Source: Planomicrobium sp. CPCC 101079
Lineage (GTDB): Bacteria; Bacillota; Bacilli; Bacillales_A; Planococcaceae
Length of the DNA stretch: 64,000 nucleotides
NCBI RefSeq assembly: GCF_007859275.1
Contig: NZ_VOHC01000004.1
Location: forward strand, 1-64,000
Reading direction: 5' to 3'
How positions within the stretch are numbered: the first letter of the stretch is position 1; every line of letters begins with the position of its first letter. The notes below the pieces were generated by a model. It did no database searches, was not told where the DNA came from, and worked only from the letters and a program-made list of their open reading frames with translations. Position numbers and translations under genes: made by a program. Below are positions 54,342 through 64,000 of this stretch, piece by piece.

Positions 54342-55690
54342 CCTTGCTCACCGCCTTTTTGTACTTGTCGCTGAGCCAGCTCCTGTTCGACCGGATTGCG
54401 GCGATACATGCGTGTCAAGACGACAATCGTCCCGATTCCCAAAATGATGTACAGTCCGCCAAACAAAATGATCATCAAGTCAACATTGCCGCTCGTTGTA
54501 GCCGCTTCTTGCGTTGTCATGAAGTTGCGCAGAATCCATGGCTGCCGCCCGACTTCAGTGAACCACCAACCGGCTTCTATTGCCACTAAAGCTAATGGGC
54601 CGCCCAGCAACAACAGGAATCTGAACCATTTCGCTTGGATAAAGGACCAGCCGCGCCATGCAGCCACTACATAAACAAAAGATAAGGCTGCCAAACTCAT
54701 GCCGATCGTGACCATTGTGTCAAAGAGATAATGGATCCAAAGAGGCGGAATTGGAACATCGTTTTCTGCCAATTCGTTGATGCCGATCACTTCTTCGCTC
54801 GGAACGCCGTGCGCCAAAATGCTCAACGCATACGGAACTCTAATGGCGTACTTGACTTCTTCCCCGTTAAGAACCCCGAACATTACTAATCCGGCATTGG
54901 CTTCCGTCTCAAAATGCCATTCTGCCGCAGCCAGTTTCTCTGGCTGGTATTCAGCCAAGTATTTACCGGAGAAATCGCCGATCAACGCAGTGGCGATTGA
55001 AAATACTAAGCCCAATTTCATCATCAAATATAACGCCTTTTTATGGTAGACATGCTTTGATCCACTGAGAATCCGCAAAGCGGCAATGGAAGCTAGCAAG
55101 AATGCACAAGTCATGAAAGCTGTAGCCACAACGTGCGCGACTTTTGTCGGCATCGCAGGGTTAAATATTGCAAGCAGCGGCTGTACATTAATAAGCTGCC
55201 CATTCAACATTTCAAATCCCTGTGGAGCGTTCATAAACGCGTTGACAATCGTGATGAAGACCGAAGATGCAGCTGCTCCCAGTGCAACTGGAATCAACAG
55301 CAGCAAATGCTTGCGCTGATCTTCAAACCGATCCCATGTGTACAAGTAAATGCCAAGAAAAATTGCTTCAAAGAAAAACGCAAAAGTTTCCATGAATAAC
55401 GGCAAGGCGATTACATTGCCCGCCACTTGCATGAAGTTTGGCCAAAGCAGTGATAATTGCAATCCGATAATCGTCCCGGTCACAACCCCTACAGCCACTG
55501 TAATGACAAATCCGCGCGCCCAGCGACGTGCCATTAAAATATAATGATCATCTTTTTTCTTGATTCCCACCCACTGGGCAATCATGATCATGAGCGGAAC
55601 CCCTACGCCGATTGTTGCATAAAGTATATGGAACGACAGCGTCATCAGAGTCAAGATGCGACTCAAGAAAGCTGTTTCTTCGAATCCCAT
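54338..55690 (-). CDS. cydA: Cytochrome bd oxidase subunit I
   Basis: A 450-residue subunit carrying haems b558, b595 and d. The N-terminal FHILYATIGVGVPLMIMIAQW contains the conserved His for haem (cited in part: LSFHILYATIGV); the quinol-binding Q loop is the short type usual for Firmicutes, between helices 6 and 7 (about residues 250-320). The conserved WRGW segment is in the later half. ATG 55690 has AAAGGGG at good spacing. A TTG at 55708 falls in the ribosome-binding site. No CydCD transporter is found in the window. Confidence 0.94.
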   Translation of the reverse strand: MGFEETAFLSRILTLMTLSFHILYATIGVGVPLMIMIAQWVGIKKKDDHYILMARRWARGFVITVAVGVVTGTIIGLQLSLLWPNFMQVAGNVIALPLFMETFAFFFEAIFLGIYLYTWDRFEDQRKHLLLLIPVALGAAASSVFITIVNAFMNAPQGFEMLNGQLINVQPLLAIFNPAMPTKVAHVVATAFMTCAFLLASIAALRILSGSKHVYHKKALYLMMKLGLVFSIATALIGDFSGKYLAEYQPEKLAAAEWHFETEANAGLVMFGVLNGEEVKYAIRVPYALSILAHGVPSEEVIGINELAENDVPIPPLWIHYLFDTMVTIGMSLAALSFVYVVAAWRGWSFIQAKWFRFLLLLGGPLALVAIEAGWWFTEVGRQPWILRNFMTTQEAATTSGNVDLMIILFGGLYIILGIGTIVVLTRMYRRNPVEQELAQRQVQKGGEQG

Positions 55691-56060
55691 TTGTTTGTCC
55701 CCTTTCAAAAACTTTTATCAAGCTCATCCTTTTACTACCCTTATTGTACCTCATTCATAGTTACTGAAACTTCTGCTATGCTCCATAAAGCTTATATTTT
55801 CCCGTCATCTTTGAATAACATGTGACATCCCACCCGAACACTTACATGAAAAGAAGCTCATTTTATGGACAAATACAGAACTTGGTGCAAGGGTCAAAAC
55901 CGGTTGCCAACTAGGCTTAAATTGTATTTCCGCTATCTTTTCGGCAGCTATTGCACTGGAAAAGTTCTCTGCAATTTGTGTATTGCTTGATTTTTTTCTT
56001 CTATAATATGCTTGTTATGAATAGCGACATTCATTAAAAGAATTAAAGAAGGCATAAGAA
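55691..56060. other. Non-coding region upstream of cydA
   Basis: About 370 bases without an evident gene. It must hold the cydABS promoter. On the minus strand a TACAAT is present about 50 bases before the start codon, without a convincing -35. I could not find a Rex operator of the TTGTGAA...TTCACAA type. On the plus strand a TATAAT at 56002 precedes a short terminated stretch (possible small RNA). Confidence 0.4.
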
Positions 56061-56095
56061 AAGACCAAATCCGGTATTGATTTGGTCTTTTAACG
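56002..56095 (+). ncRNA. Possible small RNA upstream of cydA
   Basis: A perfect -10 TATAAT (56002-56007, weak -35) is followed by a small hairpin ATGAAT/ATTCAT (56026-56042 region) and, 50 bases later, a strong terminator GACCAAATC/GATTTGGTC plus T-run at 56061-56091. The result would be a roughly 75-80 nt RNA, divergent from cydA and convergent with dgkB. The terminator alone is fully explained by dgkB, so this is weak. Confidence 0.25.
56061..56089. terminator. Terminator of dgkB (usable both ways)
   Basis: AAGACCAAATC with complement GATTTGGTCTT and a seven-base loop. T-runs on both strands; it is 14 bases after the dgkB stop. Confidence 0.9.
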
Positions 56096-56102
56096 TTAAC
56101 TA

Positions 56103-57071
56103 TTAAAATGCTGTTTCTTCATATGAATCTAACTCGGTTTCTTCATCAAGACGGTCTTGTTTCCGGTCTTTTTCACTGATCGAAGAAATAGGCACTAGCA
56201 CTTCAATGTGCTGGCAAAGGTTTTCAAACCTTGCGGGCAATATGCCGCCGTATTCTCCGTCCAGATTGAGCAAGACGGTTTCTTCGGAAGTGACGGAAAT
56301 TTTGCTCGCTTTCGTGTAAATCACATGAGGATCCGACAAATGTTCACCGCGCAGCGCAAGCGAAGCCAAGCGGATAAACTCAGCCATATTGACTTCTTTC
56401 AAAATCATCAAGGTAAATTTGCCGTCGTTGATGCTGGCGTCTGGAGCCAGTTTCTCAAAGCCGCCGACCGAATTGGTCAAGCCGATCAAAAACATCATCG
56501 CTTGGTCTTCAAAAACATTGCCGTCGTATTCGATCCGGACTTTTGACGACCGGATGGAAGGAAGCATTTCAATCCCTTTCAAATAATAGGCCAGCTGCCC
56601 CAATACCGTTTTTAGTTTGCTCGGCACTTCGTATGTCAATTCCGTTAACCTGCCGCCTCCAGCAATGTTGATGAAATAACGATCGCTGTCCATCAGTCCA
56701 ACGTCTACAGGAATCGACTCGCCTTCTAAAATTATGTCCACCGCTTTGTTGATATCGCGGGGGATGTGAACGGCGCGCGCAAAATCGTTCGTTGTTCCCA
56801 TGGGAATCAACCCGATTTTTGGGCGTTTTTCAAATTTGGAAATACCGGATACCACTTCGTTTAATGTCCCATCTCCTCCAACCGCCACAACCAAGTCAAA
56901 GTTTCGCTCTACCGCAAGTTTTGCAGCGGAAACTGCGTCTCCTTCTCCTGTTGTAGCGTGGCATGACGTTTCATATCCCGCTTTTTCCATCTTTTCTAGA
57001 ACTTCGGGCAAATGTTTGCGAAACAATTCGCGCCCGGAAGTAGGATTGTATATAATGCGTGCACGTTTCAT
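56103..57071 (-). CDS. dgkB: Diacylglycerol kinase DgkB
   Basis: A 322-residue soluble lipid kinase that returns diacylglycerol from lipoteichoic-acid synthesis to phosphatidic acid. The N-terminal IIYNPTSGRELF, ATP-site GGDGTLNEV and MGTTNDFA motifs are intact; the later GGFEKLAPDASINDGKF is typical. An Arg/Asp/Glu-rich tail (ISEKDRKQDRLDEETELDSYEE) is longer than in core DgkB. AAAGGC lies upstream of ATG. The position near gatB matches B. subtilis yerQ. Confidence 0.93.
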   Translation of the reverse strand: MKRARIIYNPTSGRELFRKHLPEVLEKMEKAGYETSCHATTGEGDAVSAAKLAVERNFDLVVAVGGDGTLNEVVSGISKFEKRPKIGLIPMGTTNDFARAVHIPRDINKAVDIILEGESIPVDVGLMDSDRYFINIAGGGRLTELTYEVPSKLKTVLGQLAYYLKGIEMLPSIRSSKVRIEYDGNVFEDQAMMFLIGLTNSVGGFEKLAPDASINDGKFTLMILKEVNMAEFIRLASLALRGEHLSDPHVIYTKASKISVTSEETVLLNLDGEYGGILPARFENLCQHIEVLVPISSISEKDRKQDRLDEETELDSYEETAF

Positions 57072-57187
57072 GCGAATTCAGCCTTTCTGATCGTTCTATA
57101 AAAATAAGACAGAAAAGAACTATAAAAAGTTCCCAAGAAAAAAGCCGACTACTGGCCGGCCCATTTTCCGCTTCTACTCTACTGCTT

Positions 57188-57748
57188 TTATCTTAACGCT
57201 TCTACAAATGTTTTGCGCAAATCTTCATAGACAGCTTGCCAGAATTCTGTGTTCCAAGTGAACGCATCAGAAATTTCACCAATCATAGTTTCATGATTGA
57301 TAGCATAGCGCGGATCGTCTTTTTCTGGCAATGTCGATCTTTTCTCCATGACAAATTCCTGGATTTTCGGAGCACGCGGCCCCCAATGTCCCAGCACTTC
57401 TCCTTCTTTTGAAAGGATGATGTATTTTGGAATCGAACGCCCGCCATTCGTCAAGTATTGATCCATCAATTCCGGGTTTTGATCGCGGTAAACGCAGCGC
57501 ACTTCAAGATCGGCCGCTTCAGCGATTCTGCGGAGAATTGCGTTGTTCATCATTGCGTCACCGCACCAATCTTCTGTAATGACCAGCACATTAGGTTGTT
57601 TTTCTTTTAGAAGGTTGATAAACTCCGGATCTTCCGGAAGCTCGAATTTTTCATAGATTGAATAGGTTGTTTTTTGATTTGATTCCATTTGAGCCATATA
57701 GTTTTCAATCGCAATGGCTTCTTCAAAATACTGCTGTTCAGTTGGCAT
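57188..57748 (-). CDS. Thioredoxin-family protein with single active-site Cys (Thioredoxin_9 type)
   Basis: A 186-residue protein with a thioredoxin-like fold of the PF14595-like type. The active-site position reads ITEDWCGDAMMN: the first Cys is present but a second Cys is not in the CxxC position. The cis-Pro is in SIPKYIIL. The last 60 residues form a helical extension (NTEFWQAVYEDLRKTF). A redox or thiol-transfer role is likely but not shown; the lack of a CxxC implies no classical disulphide reductase. AAAAGGAG precedes the ATG. It is between gatB and dgkB, in the place where B. subtilis has other small genes. Confidence 0.82.
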   Translation of the reverse strand: MPTEQQYFEEAIAIENYMAQMESNQKTTYSIYEKFELPEDPEFINLLKEKQPNVLVITEDWCGDAMMNNAILRRIAEAADLEVRCVYRDQNPELMDQYLTNGGRSIPKYIILSKEGEVLGHWGPRAPKIQEFVMEKRSTLPEKDDPRYAINHETMIGEISDAFTWNTEFWQAVYEDLRKTFVEALR

Positions 57749-57957
57749 AGTATCACATCTCCTTTTCCCTTAAGTTTACTTGTATAGGATAAAAGCTTCA
57801 AATTATTCACTTTAAAAAGAGGCGCCTGCTCCGAGCAGATTATGGCCCTTTATGGGCGGGGAGAAATCTCTTCAGGTAAAGTTCCCTAATTGTTATAAAA
57901 CAAACCATGTACTTCTGTGCCTCTGTCCATGCATTGCTTCGCTGCCTTCGAGATACG

Positions 57958-57990
57958 AAAAAGATGGTCCGACTCATCGGACCATCTTTT
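57958..57990. terminator. Terminator of the gatCAB operon
   Basis: AAAAAGATGGTCCGA-type 14-bp stem with a CTCA loop and T-run, 20 bases after the gatB stop on the minus strand. Confidence 0.92.
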
Positions 57991-58010
57991 CTTGCCGCTG
58001 GCGCTTGCGT

Positions 58011-59441
58011 TTAGCGTTTAGCGATTTCTTCAAGCAGGATTTTATTGAGCAATGGCGGGTTTGCCTGCCCTTTTGTTTGTTTCATAATTTGTCCGACCAA
58101 GAAGCCGATTGCGCGGTCTTTGCCGTTTTTGAAGTCTTCGATCGATTGCGGGTTATTGTCGAGTGAAGCTGTAACATACTCGCGCAATGTACCTTCGTCT
58201 GAAATTTGGACGAGGCCTTTCGCTTTGACGATGTTGTTCGCATCTCCGCCTTTTTCGATCAGTTCCTTGAAGACTTTCTTGGCGATTTTCGAAGAAATCG
58301 TGCCATCAGAAATCAATTTGATCATGCCTGCCAAACCAGCCGGTTCAAGCTTCGTATCGCTCAATTCTTTTTGTTCTGCGTTCAGGTAAGCAGATACTTC
58401 ACCCATCAGCCAGTTGGAAGCCAGTTTTGCGTCGGCTCCTGCAGCTACTGTCGCTTCAAAGAAATCCGAAATCGGTTTCGCTAATGTCAACACCATCGCA
58501 TCGTATGAAGACAAGCCGAGTTCCGAAACATAGCGCGCCTTACGCGCATCCGGCAGCTCTGGAATTTCCGCACGCACTCTTTCAAGCCAAGCGTCGTCGA
58601 TGATGATGTCCACCAAATCCGGCTCCGGGAAATAACGATAATCATCAGAACCTTCTTTGACACGCATCAATGCTGTTTTACCTGTAGATTCGTCGTAGCG
58701 GCGTGTTTCCTGTTGAATAACTCCACCTGACAACAATACTTGTTCTTGGCGTACTTCTTCGTGTTCAATGCCTTTACGGACATAGTTGAAAGAGTTCAAG
58801 TTTTTCAATTCAGTTTTCGTGCCGAATTCTTCTTGGCCATAAGGGCGAAGAGAAATGTTCGCGTCACAGCGCAATGAACCTTCTTCCATCCGCACATCCG
58901 AAACGCCGGTGTACTGGATGATCGCTTTAATTTTTTCCAAATAAGCGTAAGCTTCATCCGCGGTACGGATATCTGGTTCCGAAACGATTTCAATAAGTGG
59001 TGTGCCTTGGCGGTTAAAGTCGACCAATGAATGGCCGTTGCCCGTATGGGTCAATTTGCCGGCATCTTCTTCCATGTGAAGTCGAGTAATGCCGATTCGT
59101 TTTTTCTTGCCGTGCACTTCAATTTCCACCCAGCCATGTTCGCCGATGGGCTCATCAAATTGAGAAATTTGGTAAGCTTTCGGATTGTCCGGATAGAAAT
59201 AGTTTTTGCGGTCGAATTTCGTATGGCGGTTGATTTGGCAATTTAGCGCAAGCGCCGCTTTCATCGCCCAATCGACTGCCCGCTTGTTGACTACCGGTAA
59301 AACTCCAGGGTAGCCAAGATCAATTACGTTTGTGTTGGTGTTCGGCTCTGCACCAAAATGCGCTGGTGCAGGAGAGAACATTTTTGATTCCGTCTTTAAT
59401 TCGACGTGGACTTCAAGTCCGATAATTGTTTCAAAATTCAT
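58011..59441 (-). CDS. gatB: Asp-tRNA(Asn)/Glu-tRNA(Gln) amidotransferase subunit B
   Basis: A 476-residue subunit of GatCAB, which amidates misacylated Glu-tRNA(Gln) and Asp-tRNA(Asn). The kinase/transamidase core starts with [15 protein letters not shown] and includes [19 protein letters not shown] (in part) and [11 protein letters not shown]; the C-terminal YqeY-like domain binds tRNA. The ATG shares ATGA with the gatA stop and has GGGAGGG upstream; an earlier start at 59459 lies inside gatA and is rejected. Confidence 0.96.
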   Translation of the reverse strand: MNFETIIGLEVHVELKTESKMFSPAPAHFGAEPNTNTNVIDLGYPGVLPVVNKRAVDWAMKAALALNCQINRHTKFDRKNYFYPDNPKAYQISQFDEPIGEHGWVEIEVHGKKKRIGITRLHMEEDAGKLTHTGNGHSLVDFNRQGTPLIEIVSEPDIRTADEAYAYLEKIKAIIQYTGVSDVRMEEGSLRCDANISLRPYGQEEFGTKTELKNLNSFNYVRKGIEHEEVRQEQVLLSGGVIQQETRRYDESTGKTALMRVKEGSDDYRYFPEPDLVDIIIDDAWLERVRAEIPELPDARKARYVSELGLSSYDAMVLTLAKPISDFFEATVAAGADAKLASNWLMGEVSAYLNAEQKELSDTKLEPAGLAGMIKLISDGTISSKIAKKVFKELIEKGGDANNIVKAKGLVQISDEGTLREYVTASLDNNPQSIEDFKNGKDRAIGFLVGQIMKQTKGQANPPLLNKILLEEIAKR

Positions 59442-60907
59442 TGTGCTGCTCCCTCCCATGTTTGAGGAGTTTTTTTATGGAACTCTGTTGCTCTTTCAAA
59501 AACATCCGCAACACGGTAAACTGTTTCTTCGTCGAAGTACTTCCCGATGATTTGCAAGCCAAGCGGCAAGCCGTTTTCAAACCCACAAGGAATCGAGATG
59601 GCCGGCACACCTGCCAAGTTGACAGGAATCGTTAAAATGTCATTCGCATACATCGTCAATGGGTCATCAATGATTTCACCGATTTTAAATGCCGGCGTCG
59701 GAGTTGTCGGCCCGATAATCACGTCATAGTCTTCGAAAGCTTTATCAAAATCCTGTTTAATCAATGTGCGCACTTTTTGTGCCTTTTTGTAATAAGCATC
59801 GTAATAGCCGGAGCTTAATGCGTATGTTCCAAGCATAATACGGCGTTTCACCTCATCGCCGAACCCTTCGGAACGCGTGTTCATGTAAAACTCCAATAAG
59901 CTGCCCGCTTTTTGCGTACGGTATCCGTAGCGAATGCCATCAAAACGCGAAAGGTTGGATGACGCTTCAGATGACGCCAGCAAATAATAAGTGGCTAGCG
60001 CATATTTAGAATGCGGCAGCGAAATCTCTTCCCATGTCGCACCTTTTTCTTCAAGCACTTTGAGTGCATCGCGTACTGCTTGTTTTGCAGCTTCACCGAC
60101 GCCTTCTGCAAAATATTCTTTCGGTACGCCAATGCGGAGTCCCTGAATGTCTCCAGTCAATGCTTCAGCAAAATCCGGCACTTCAATATCAGCTGAAGTG
60201 GAGTCCCGCTCATCATGGCCAGAAATCGCCTGGAGCAAGAGTGCATTGTCTTTTACGGTTCTTGTCACCGGTCCGATTTGATCAAGTGATGAAGCAAAAG
60301 CGATCAATCCGAAACGGGAAACACGGCCATAAGTAGGCTTCATTCCGACTACACCACAAAAAGAAGCCGGTTGGCGGATTGACCCGCCTGTGTCTGAACC
60401 AAGAGCGAAAGGCACTTCTCCTGCAGCTACGGCCGCTGCCGATCCACCTGAAGAACCGCCAGGCACTGCTTCCAGATTCCATGGGTTTTTCGTTTTTTTA
60501 TAGTAAGAGTTCTCATTTGAAGAACCCATAGCAAACTCGTCCATGTTTACTTTTCCAACCGTAATCATACCGGCAGCTTTTAATTTTTCGACTACTGTCG
60601 CATTATAAATCGGATTAAATCCTTCCAAGATGCGGCTAGAAGCTGTGGTTTCAATGCCTTCTGTCACGATATTATCTTTAACGCCAATCGGCAAACCAAA
60701 TAACGGTCCGCGTTCTGCAAAAGGCACTTTGTCCATTTCTTCCGCTTGTTGCGTAGCTTGCTCTTTGTTCATTGCCAAGAACGCGTCCACTTTCGGTTCT
60801 AGCGCTTCAATCCGGTCAAACGCCTGTTTTGTTACTTCAGCAATTGTCGTTTGTTCCGTATGTATCAATTCCTGTAATTGTGCAGCTGTTTTGTCTGCGA
60901 ATGTCAT
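59438..60907 (-). CDS. gatA: Asp-tRNA(Asn)/Glu-tRNA(Gln) amidotransferase subunit A
   Basis: A 489-residue glutaminase/amidase subunit of GatCAB. The Ser-cisSer-Lys triad: Lys in IGVKDNIVT, cis-Ser in [13 protein letters not shown] and Ser in [12 protein letters not shown]. The ammonia it releases reaches GatB through a tunnel. The start has GGGAGGAGG. It follows gatC by 18 bases and overlaps gatB by four. Confidence 0.96.
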   Translation of the reverse strand: MTFADKTAAQLQELIHTEQTTIAEVTKQAFDRIEALEPKVDAFLAMNKEQATQQAEEMDKVPFAERGPLFGLPIGVKDNIVTEGIETTASSRILEGFNPIYNATVVEKLKAAGMITVGKVNMDEFAMGSSNENSYYKKTKNPWNLEAVPGGSSGGSAAAVAAGEVPFALGSDTGGSIRQPASFCGVVGMKPTYGRVSRFGLIAFASSLDQIGPVTRTVKDNALLLQAISGHDERDSTSADIEVPDFAEALTGDIQGLRIGVPKEYFAEGVGEAAKQAVRDALKVLEEKGATWEEISLPHSKYALATYYLLASSEASSNLSRFDGIRYGYRTQKAGSLLEFYMNTRSEGFGDEVKRRIMLGTYALSSGYYDAYYKKAQKVRTLIKQDFDKAFEDYDVIIGPTTPTPAFKIGEIIDDPLTMYANDILTIPVNLAGVPAISIPCGFENGLPLGLQIIGKYFDEETVYRVADVFERATEFHKKTPQTWEGAAQ

Positions 60908-60925
60908 TTGTCGCCCTCCTCCCGC

Positions 60926-61216
60926 TTATTCTAAAATTGTCGGAACTTTAACTTGCCCCGCTTCATGTTCTTTAACGTTTTTTAATACCAATTCCCGGTC
61001 CAACCCTGGTACAGATTTATCTTCACGCAGGACATTGACCATCTCCAGCACATGCGTGGTCGGCTCTACATTTTCAGTATCCAATTCGTTCAACAATTCC
61101 ATTGCGTTTGTAATTGCTTCTAATTGTTCTGCAAAATGCACAGCTTCCTCGTCGGTAATTGCCAATCTCGCCAAATGCGCAACTTCAATTACTTCTTCTT
61201 TTGTCATTTTCGCCAT
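60926..61216 (-). CDS. gatC: Asp-tRNA(Asn)/Glu-tRNA(Gln) amidotransferase subunit C
   Basis: A 96-residue small subunit that stabilises the GatA-GatB interface. The family core is [20 protein letters not shown] (in part) and the later [31 protein letters not shown] precedes the ATG. It is the first gene of the gatCAB operon. Its upstream region contains a tandem repeat pair. Confidence 0.96.
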   Translation of the reverse strand: MAKMTKEEVIEVAHLARLAITDEEAVHFAEQLEAITNAMELLNELDTENVEPTTHVLEMVNVLREDKSVPGLDRELVLKNVKEHEAGQVKVPTILE

Positions 61217-61268
61217 TCTTCTACACCTCCGGATTCGGTAAACATACGTTATATCATATCATTTATCT

Positions 61269-61506
61269 AAGAAAAGCGGAAGCGCCCGGGTAGATTCGAC
61301 AGGCATAAGACAAAGGGGCGTAGCGGCATATTTTCAGCCGCATAGCTCCTTTGGCTTATGATCCCGAGAATCTGGGCGCTGGAGTCTAGACAATAAGAAA
61401 AGCGGAAGCGCCCGGGTAGATTCGACAGGCATAAGACAAAGGGGCGTAGCGGCATGTTTTCAGCCGCATAGCTCCTTTGGCTTATGATCCCGAGAATCTG
61501 GGCGCT
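61269..61506. repeat. Tandem pair of type B palindromic elements
   Basis: Two nearly identical units start at 61269 and 61395 (period 126 bases), each with AAGAAAAGCGGAAGCGCCCG, TTCGACAGGCATAAGACAAA, an inner AGCGGC/GCCGCT-type stem, TTTGGCTTATGATCCCGAG and CTGGGCGC. Within about 112 aligned bases I saw one clear difference, in the loop (CATATTTTC versus CATGTTTTC). A 62-residue frame across them is an artefact. Confidence 0.85.
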
Positions 61507-61516
61507 GAAGCAAAAT

Positions 61517-61550
61517 GAATAGGGACAGCCCGCAGGCCATCCCTATTTCA
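61517..61550 (-). terminator. Probable terminator of camS
   Basis: AATAGGGA / TCCCTATT stem with a GC-rich 14-base loop that can add GGCC-type pairs; on the minus strand it is followed by TTCATTTTG, so the T-run is weak. It is eight bases after the camS stop. Confidence 0.6.
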
Positions 61551-61557
61551 TCACGCT

Positions 61558-62685
61558 TTAATCGTAAATATGAACAATTGGTTCTGTTTGGTTCACTTTT
61601 CGAAGGACCAAAGCTTCGGGGCCATTTGACGAGGTCACGCTCACTTCGACTTGAACATTTTCAGGAAAATGTTCCATGACAAGTCCGGTCAAATATTGTG
61701 TAAAACCGATAATTTCAGCTGATCCATAAAACTGGATCGGGATATCAATTTTCATTTCCCGAAGCTGGTCTCCTTGATAAAAACCGGTGCCGATAACACT
61801 AGTGAAATTCGAAAAGTATTCTTCTACGTCTTGTTTGAAATTCAAGAATGCGGTGTCGACTTCCCGGTATTTTTCTTCCGTGCCCGATGTGGGAAACACC
61901 ACAAATTCTTCATTGATTTCTTTCCAATCGGCTACTTCGTTCGCTTTCTTCGGAGCTACTCCATAGGCAAAATAAGTAGAGGGGGCCATAGCATTACGAG
62001 GGCTTTGTTCAAAAAGGCCAACCGTAATCGGTATATTGGCCATTCCCTCTTTTTCTCGAAGTCGTTTGACAATCTCATCCGCCAATCGTTTTCCTTCTTT
62101 TTCCACTTGACTGTGCGGAATCGACTCTTCATAAGAAACACCGTCTTCGGTATTGTAATACACCGAATTCAGCGCCAAACCAACTGACACTCCACCAAGC
62201 TTAATCGTATTTTCATTGGTTTTCACTAAATAATTTTGTTCAACAATATGCGCCAAAATTTCTGCAGCTGGCTTGTCACCATCTTGTTTTTGTTGTTTGG
62301 TTCGCTTGTCTTCTGGGTTCAATCCTGCTGGATTTTCTTCGCTCGCACGCTGCAGCCAAGCGGTTGCATCTTCGTCCGTAATTTTTTGGCCTTCTTGGAA
62401 ATAATAATCATCCGGCGAAAATTGGTTTTGTGATAAGCGGAGAAGCCCATTTTCTGCTTCTTCAATGTCATAACGCGAATTCAATCGGTTGATGATTTTC
62501 CCGCGTGTCGCACTTTGCTTATAAGGCAGCAGTGTCCGGTAATATTGGGCATCCAATTGCATGCTTGGAATGATTGCCGTTTCCACTTCTTCCTCCGTAT
62601 TGAGAACTTCTGTTTCATCGTTTGTGGAAGGGACACATCCCGTAAGCAAAAGCATGCTGATCGGAATCCACCATATGCGTTTCAT
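61558..62685 (-). CDS. CamS-family lipoprotein (YerH-like)
   Basis: A 375-residue exported lipoprotein of the CamS family. The signal ends in the lipobox LLTGC (Cys near residue 16), followed by an acidic linker. The rest contains DAQYYRTLLPYK and GARGKIINRL-type core segments of the family. In staphylococci the signal peptide is the source of the cAM373-like sex pheromone; in B. subtilis the homologue is yerH next to ligA. Whether a pheromone is made here is unknown. It begins 12 bases after the ligA stop, so both are in one operon. Confidence 0.9.
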   Translation of the reverse strand: MKRIWWIPISMLLLTGCVPSTNDETEVLNTEEEVETAIIPSMQLDAQYYRTLLPYKQSATRGKIINRLNSRYDIEEAENGLLRLSQNQFSPDDYYFQEGQKITDEDATAWLQRASEENPAGLNPEDKRTKQQKQDGDKPAAEILAHIVEQNYLVKTNENTIKLGGVSVGLALNSVYYNTEDGVSYEESIPHSQVEKEGKRLADEIVKRLREKEGMANIPITVGLFEQSPRNAMAPSTYFAYGVAPKKANEVADWKEINEEFVVFPTSGTEEKYREVDTAFLNFKQDVEEYFSNFTSVIGTGFYQGDQLREMKIDIPIQFYGSAEIIGFTQYLTGLVMEHFPENVQVEVSVTSSNGPEALVLRKVNQTEPIVHIYD

Positions 62686-62697
62686 GTAATAATCTCC

Positions 62698-64000
<1,303 letters not shown>

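Noticed and set aside
55691..55860. Rex operator upstream of cydA
   Set aside because: No TTGTGAA...TTCACAA-type sequence was found; TGTCACATG near 55830 is only a weak half-site.
61267..61455. 62-residue minus-strand reading frame across the tandem repeats
   Set aside because: It is an internal duplication of the palindromic repeat, has no ribosome-binding site and its protein repeats only because the DNA does.

Overview
The window looks like chromosomal DNA of a low-to-mid GC Gram-positive bacterium of the Bacillales, most likely Planococcaceae (Planococcus/Planomicrobium/Sporosarcina type; inference from protein character and repeat style, not a database match). Gene order follows Bacillus subtilis in several blocks: ygxA-ygzB-perR-ygaF-gsaB-ygaE, ygaD-ygaC-fabL, mutY-yfhP-yfhJ-yfhH-recX-yfhF, yfkH/yfkK, and ligA-yerH-gatCAB-dgkB-yefA. 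Nearly all genes have a clear Shine-Dalgarno site and most units end in a strong intrinsic terminator.

Layout. 1-0.4 kb: promoters and leader of an rRNA operon that reads off the left edge (minus strand). 0.4-7 kb: ygxA, ygzB, a PerR repressor with its own Per box, a bcp / 2-hydroxyacid dehydrogenase / cobalamin adenosyltransferase operon, gsaB and an aromatic-acid-exporter-like membrane protein. 7-12.7 kb: an oligopeptide ABC transporter operon in the order D-F-A-B-C. 12.8-24 kb: an ABC exporter, a nucleotide phosphatase, FabL, MutY, YfhP, YfhJ, YfhH, RecX, YfhF, an RNA uracil methyltransferase and an MFS permease. 24-33.7 kb: YihY and YtxH proteins, AlsT symporter, YfkK, a translationally coupled FAD monooxygenase/methyltransferase pair, an M29 aminopeptidase, MreBH and a beta-carbonic anhydrase. 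34-47 kb: DinB, a GNAT protein, PepF, TspO, Map, riboswitch-controlled ThiT, an M20 peptidase, a GDSL lipase, a second M29 aminopeptidase, a DEAD-box-type helicase, and a divergent TetR/MFS drug-efflux pair. 47-64 kb: an amidase, a short FbpA-like protein, a K+ channel, Dus, a second RNA uracil methyltransferase, the cytochrome bd operon cydABS, DgkB, a thioredoxin-like protein, gatCAB, CamS and the C-terminal two thirds of LigA.

Most of the content is conserved housekeeping. The less ordinary material is intergenic: at least two families of dispersed palindromic repeats (near 27.7, 33.7-34.1, 38.9, 52.6-53.0 and 61.3-61.5 kb), a five-copy 21-bp repeat beside the cyd operon, a pair of identical terminators flanking a repeat island, and a possible small RNA upstream of cydA. 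Two very small real genes are easily missed: cydS (37 aa) and an fbpA-like gene (50 aa). I saw no CRISPR array, prophage, transposase gene or tRNA. No previously undescribed multi-gene defence-like system is evident; the best candidates for new biology are the monooxygenase/methyltransferase pair and the repeat arrays.
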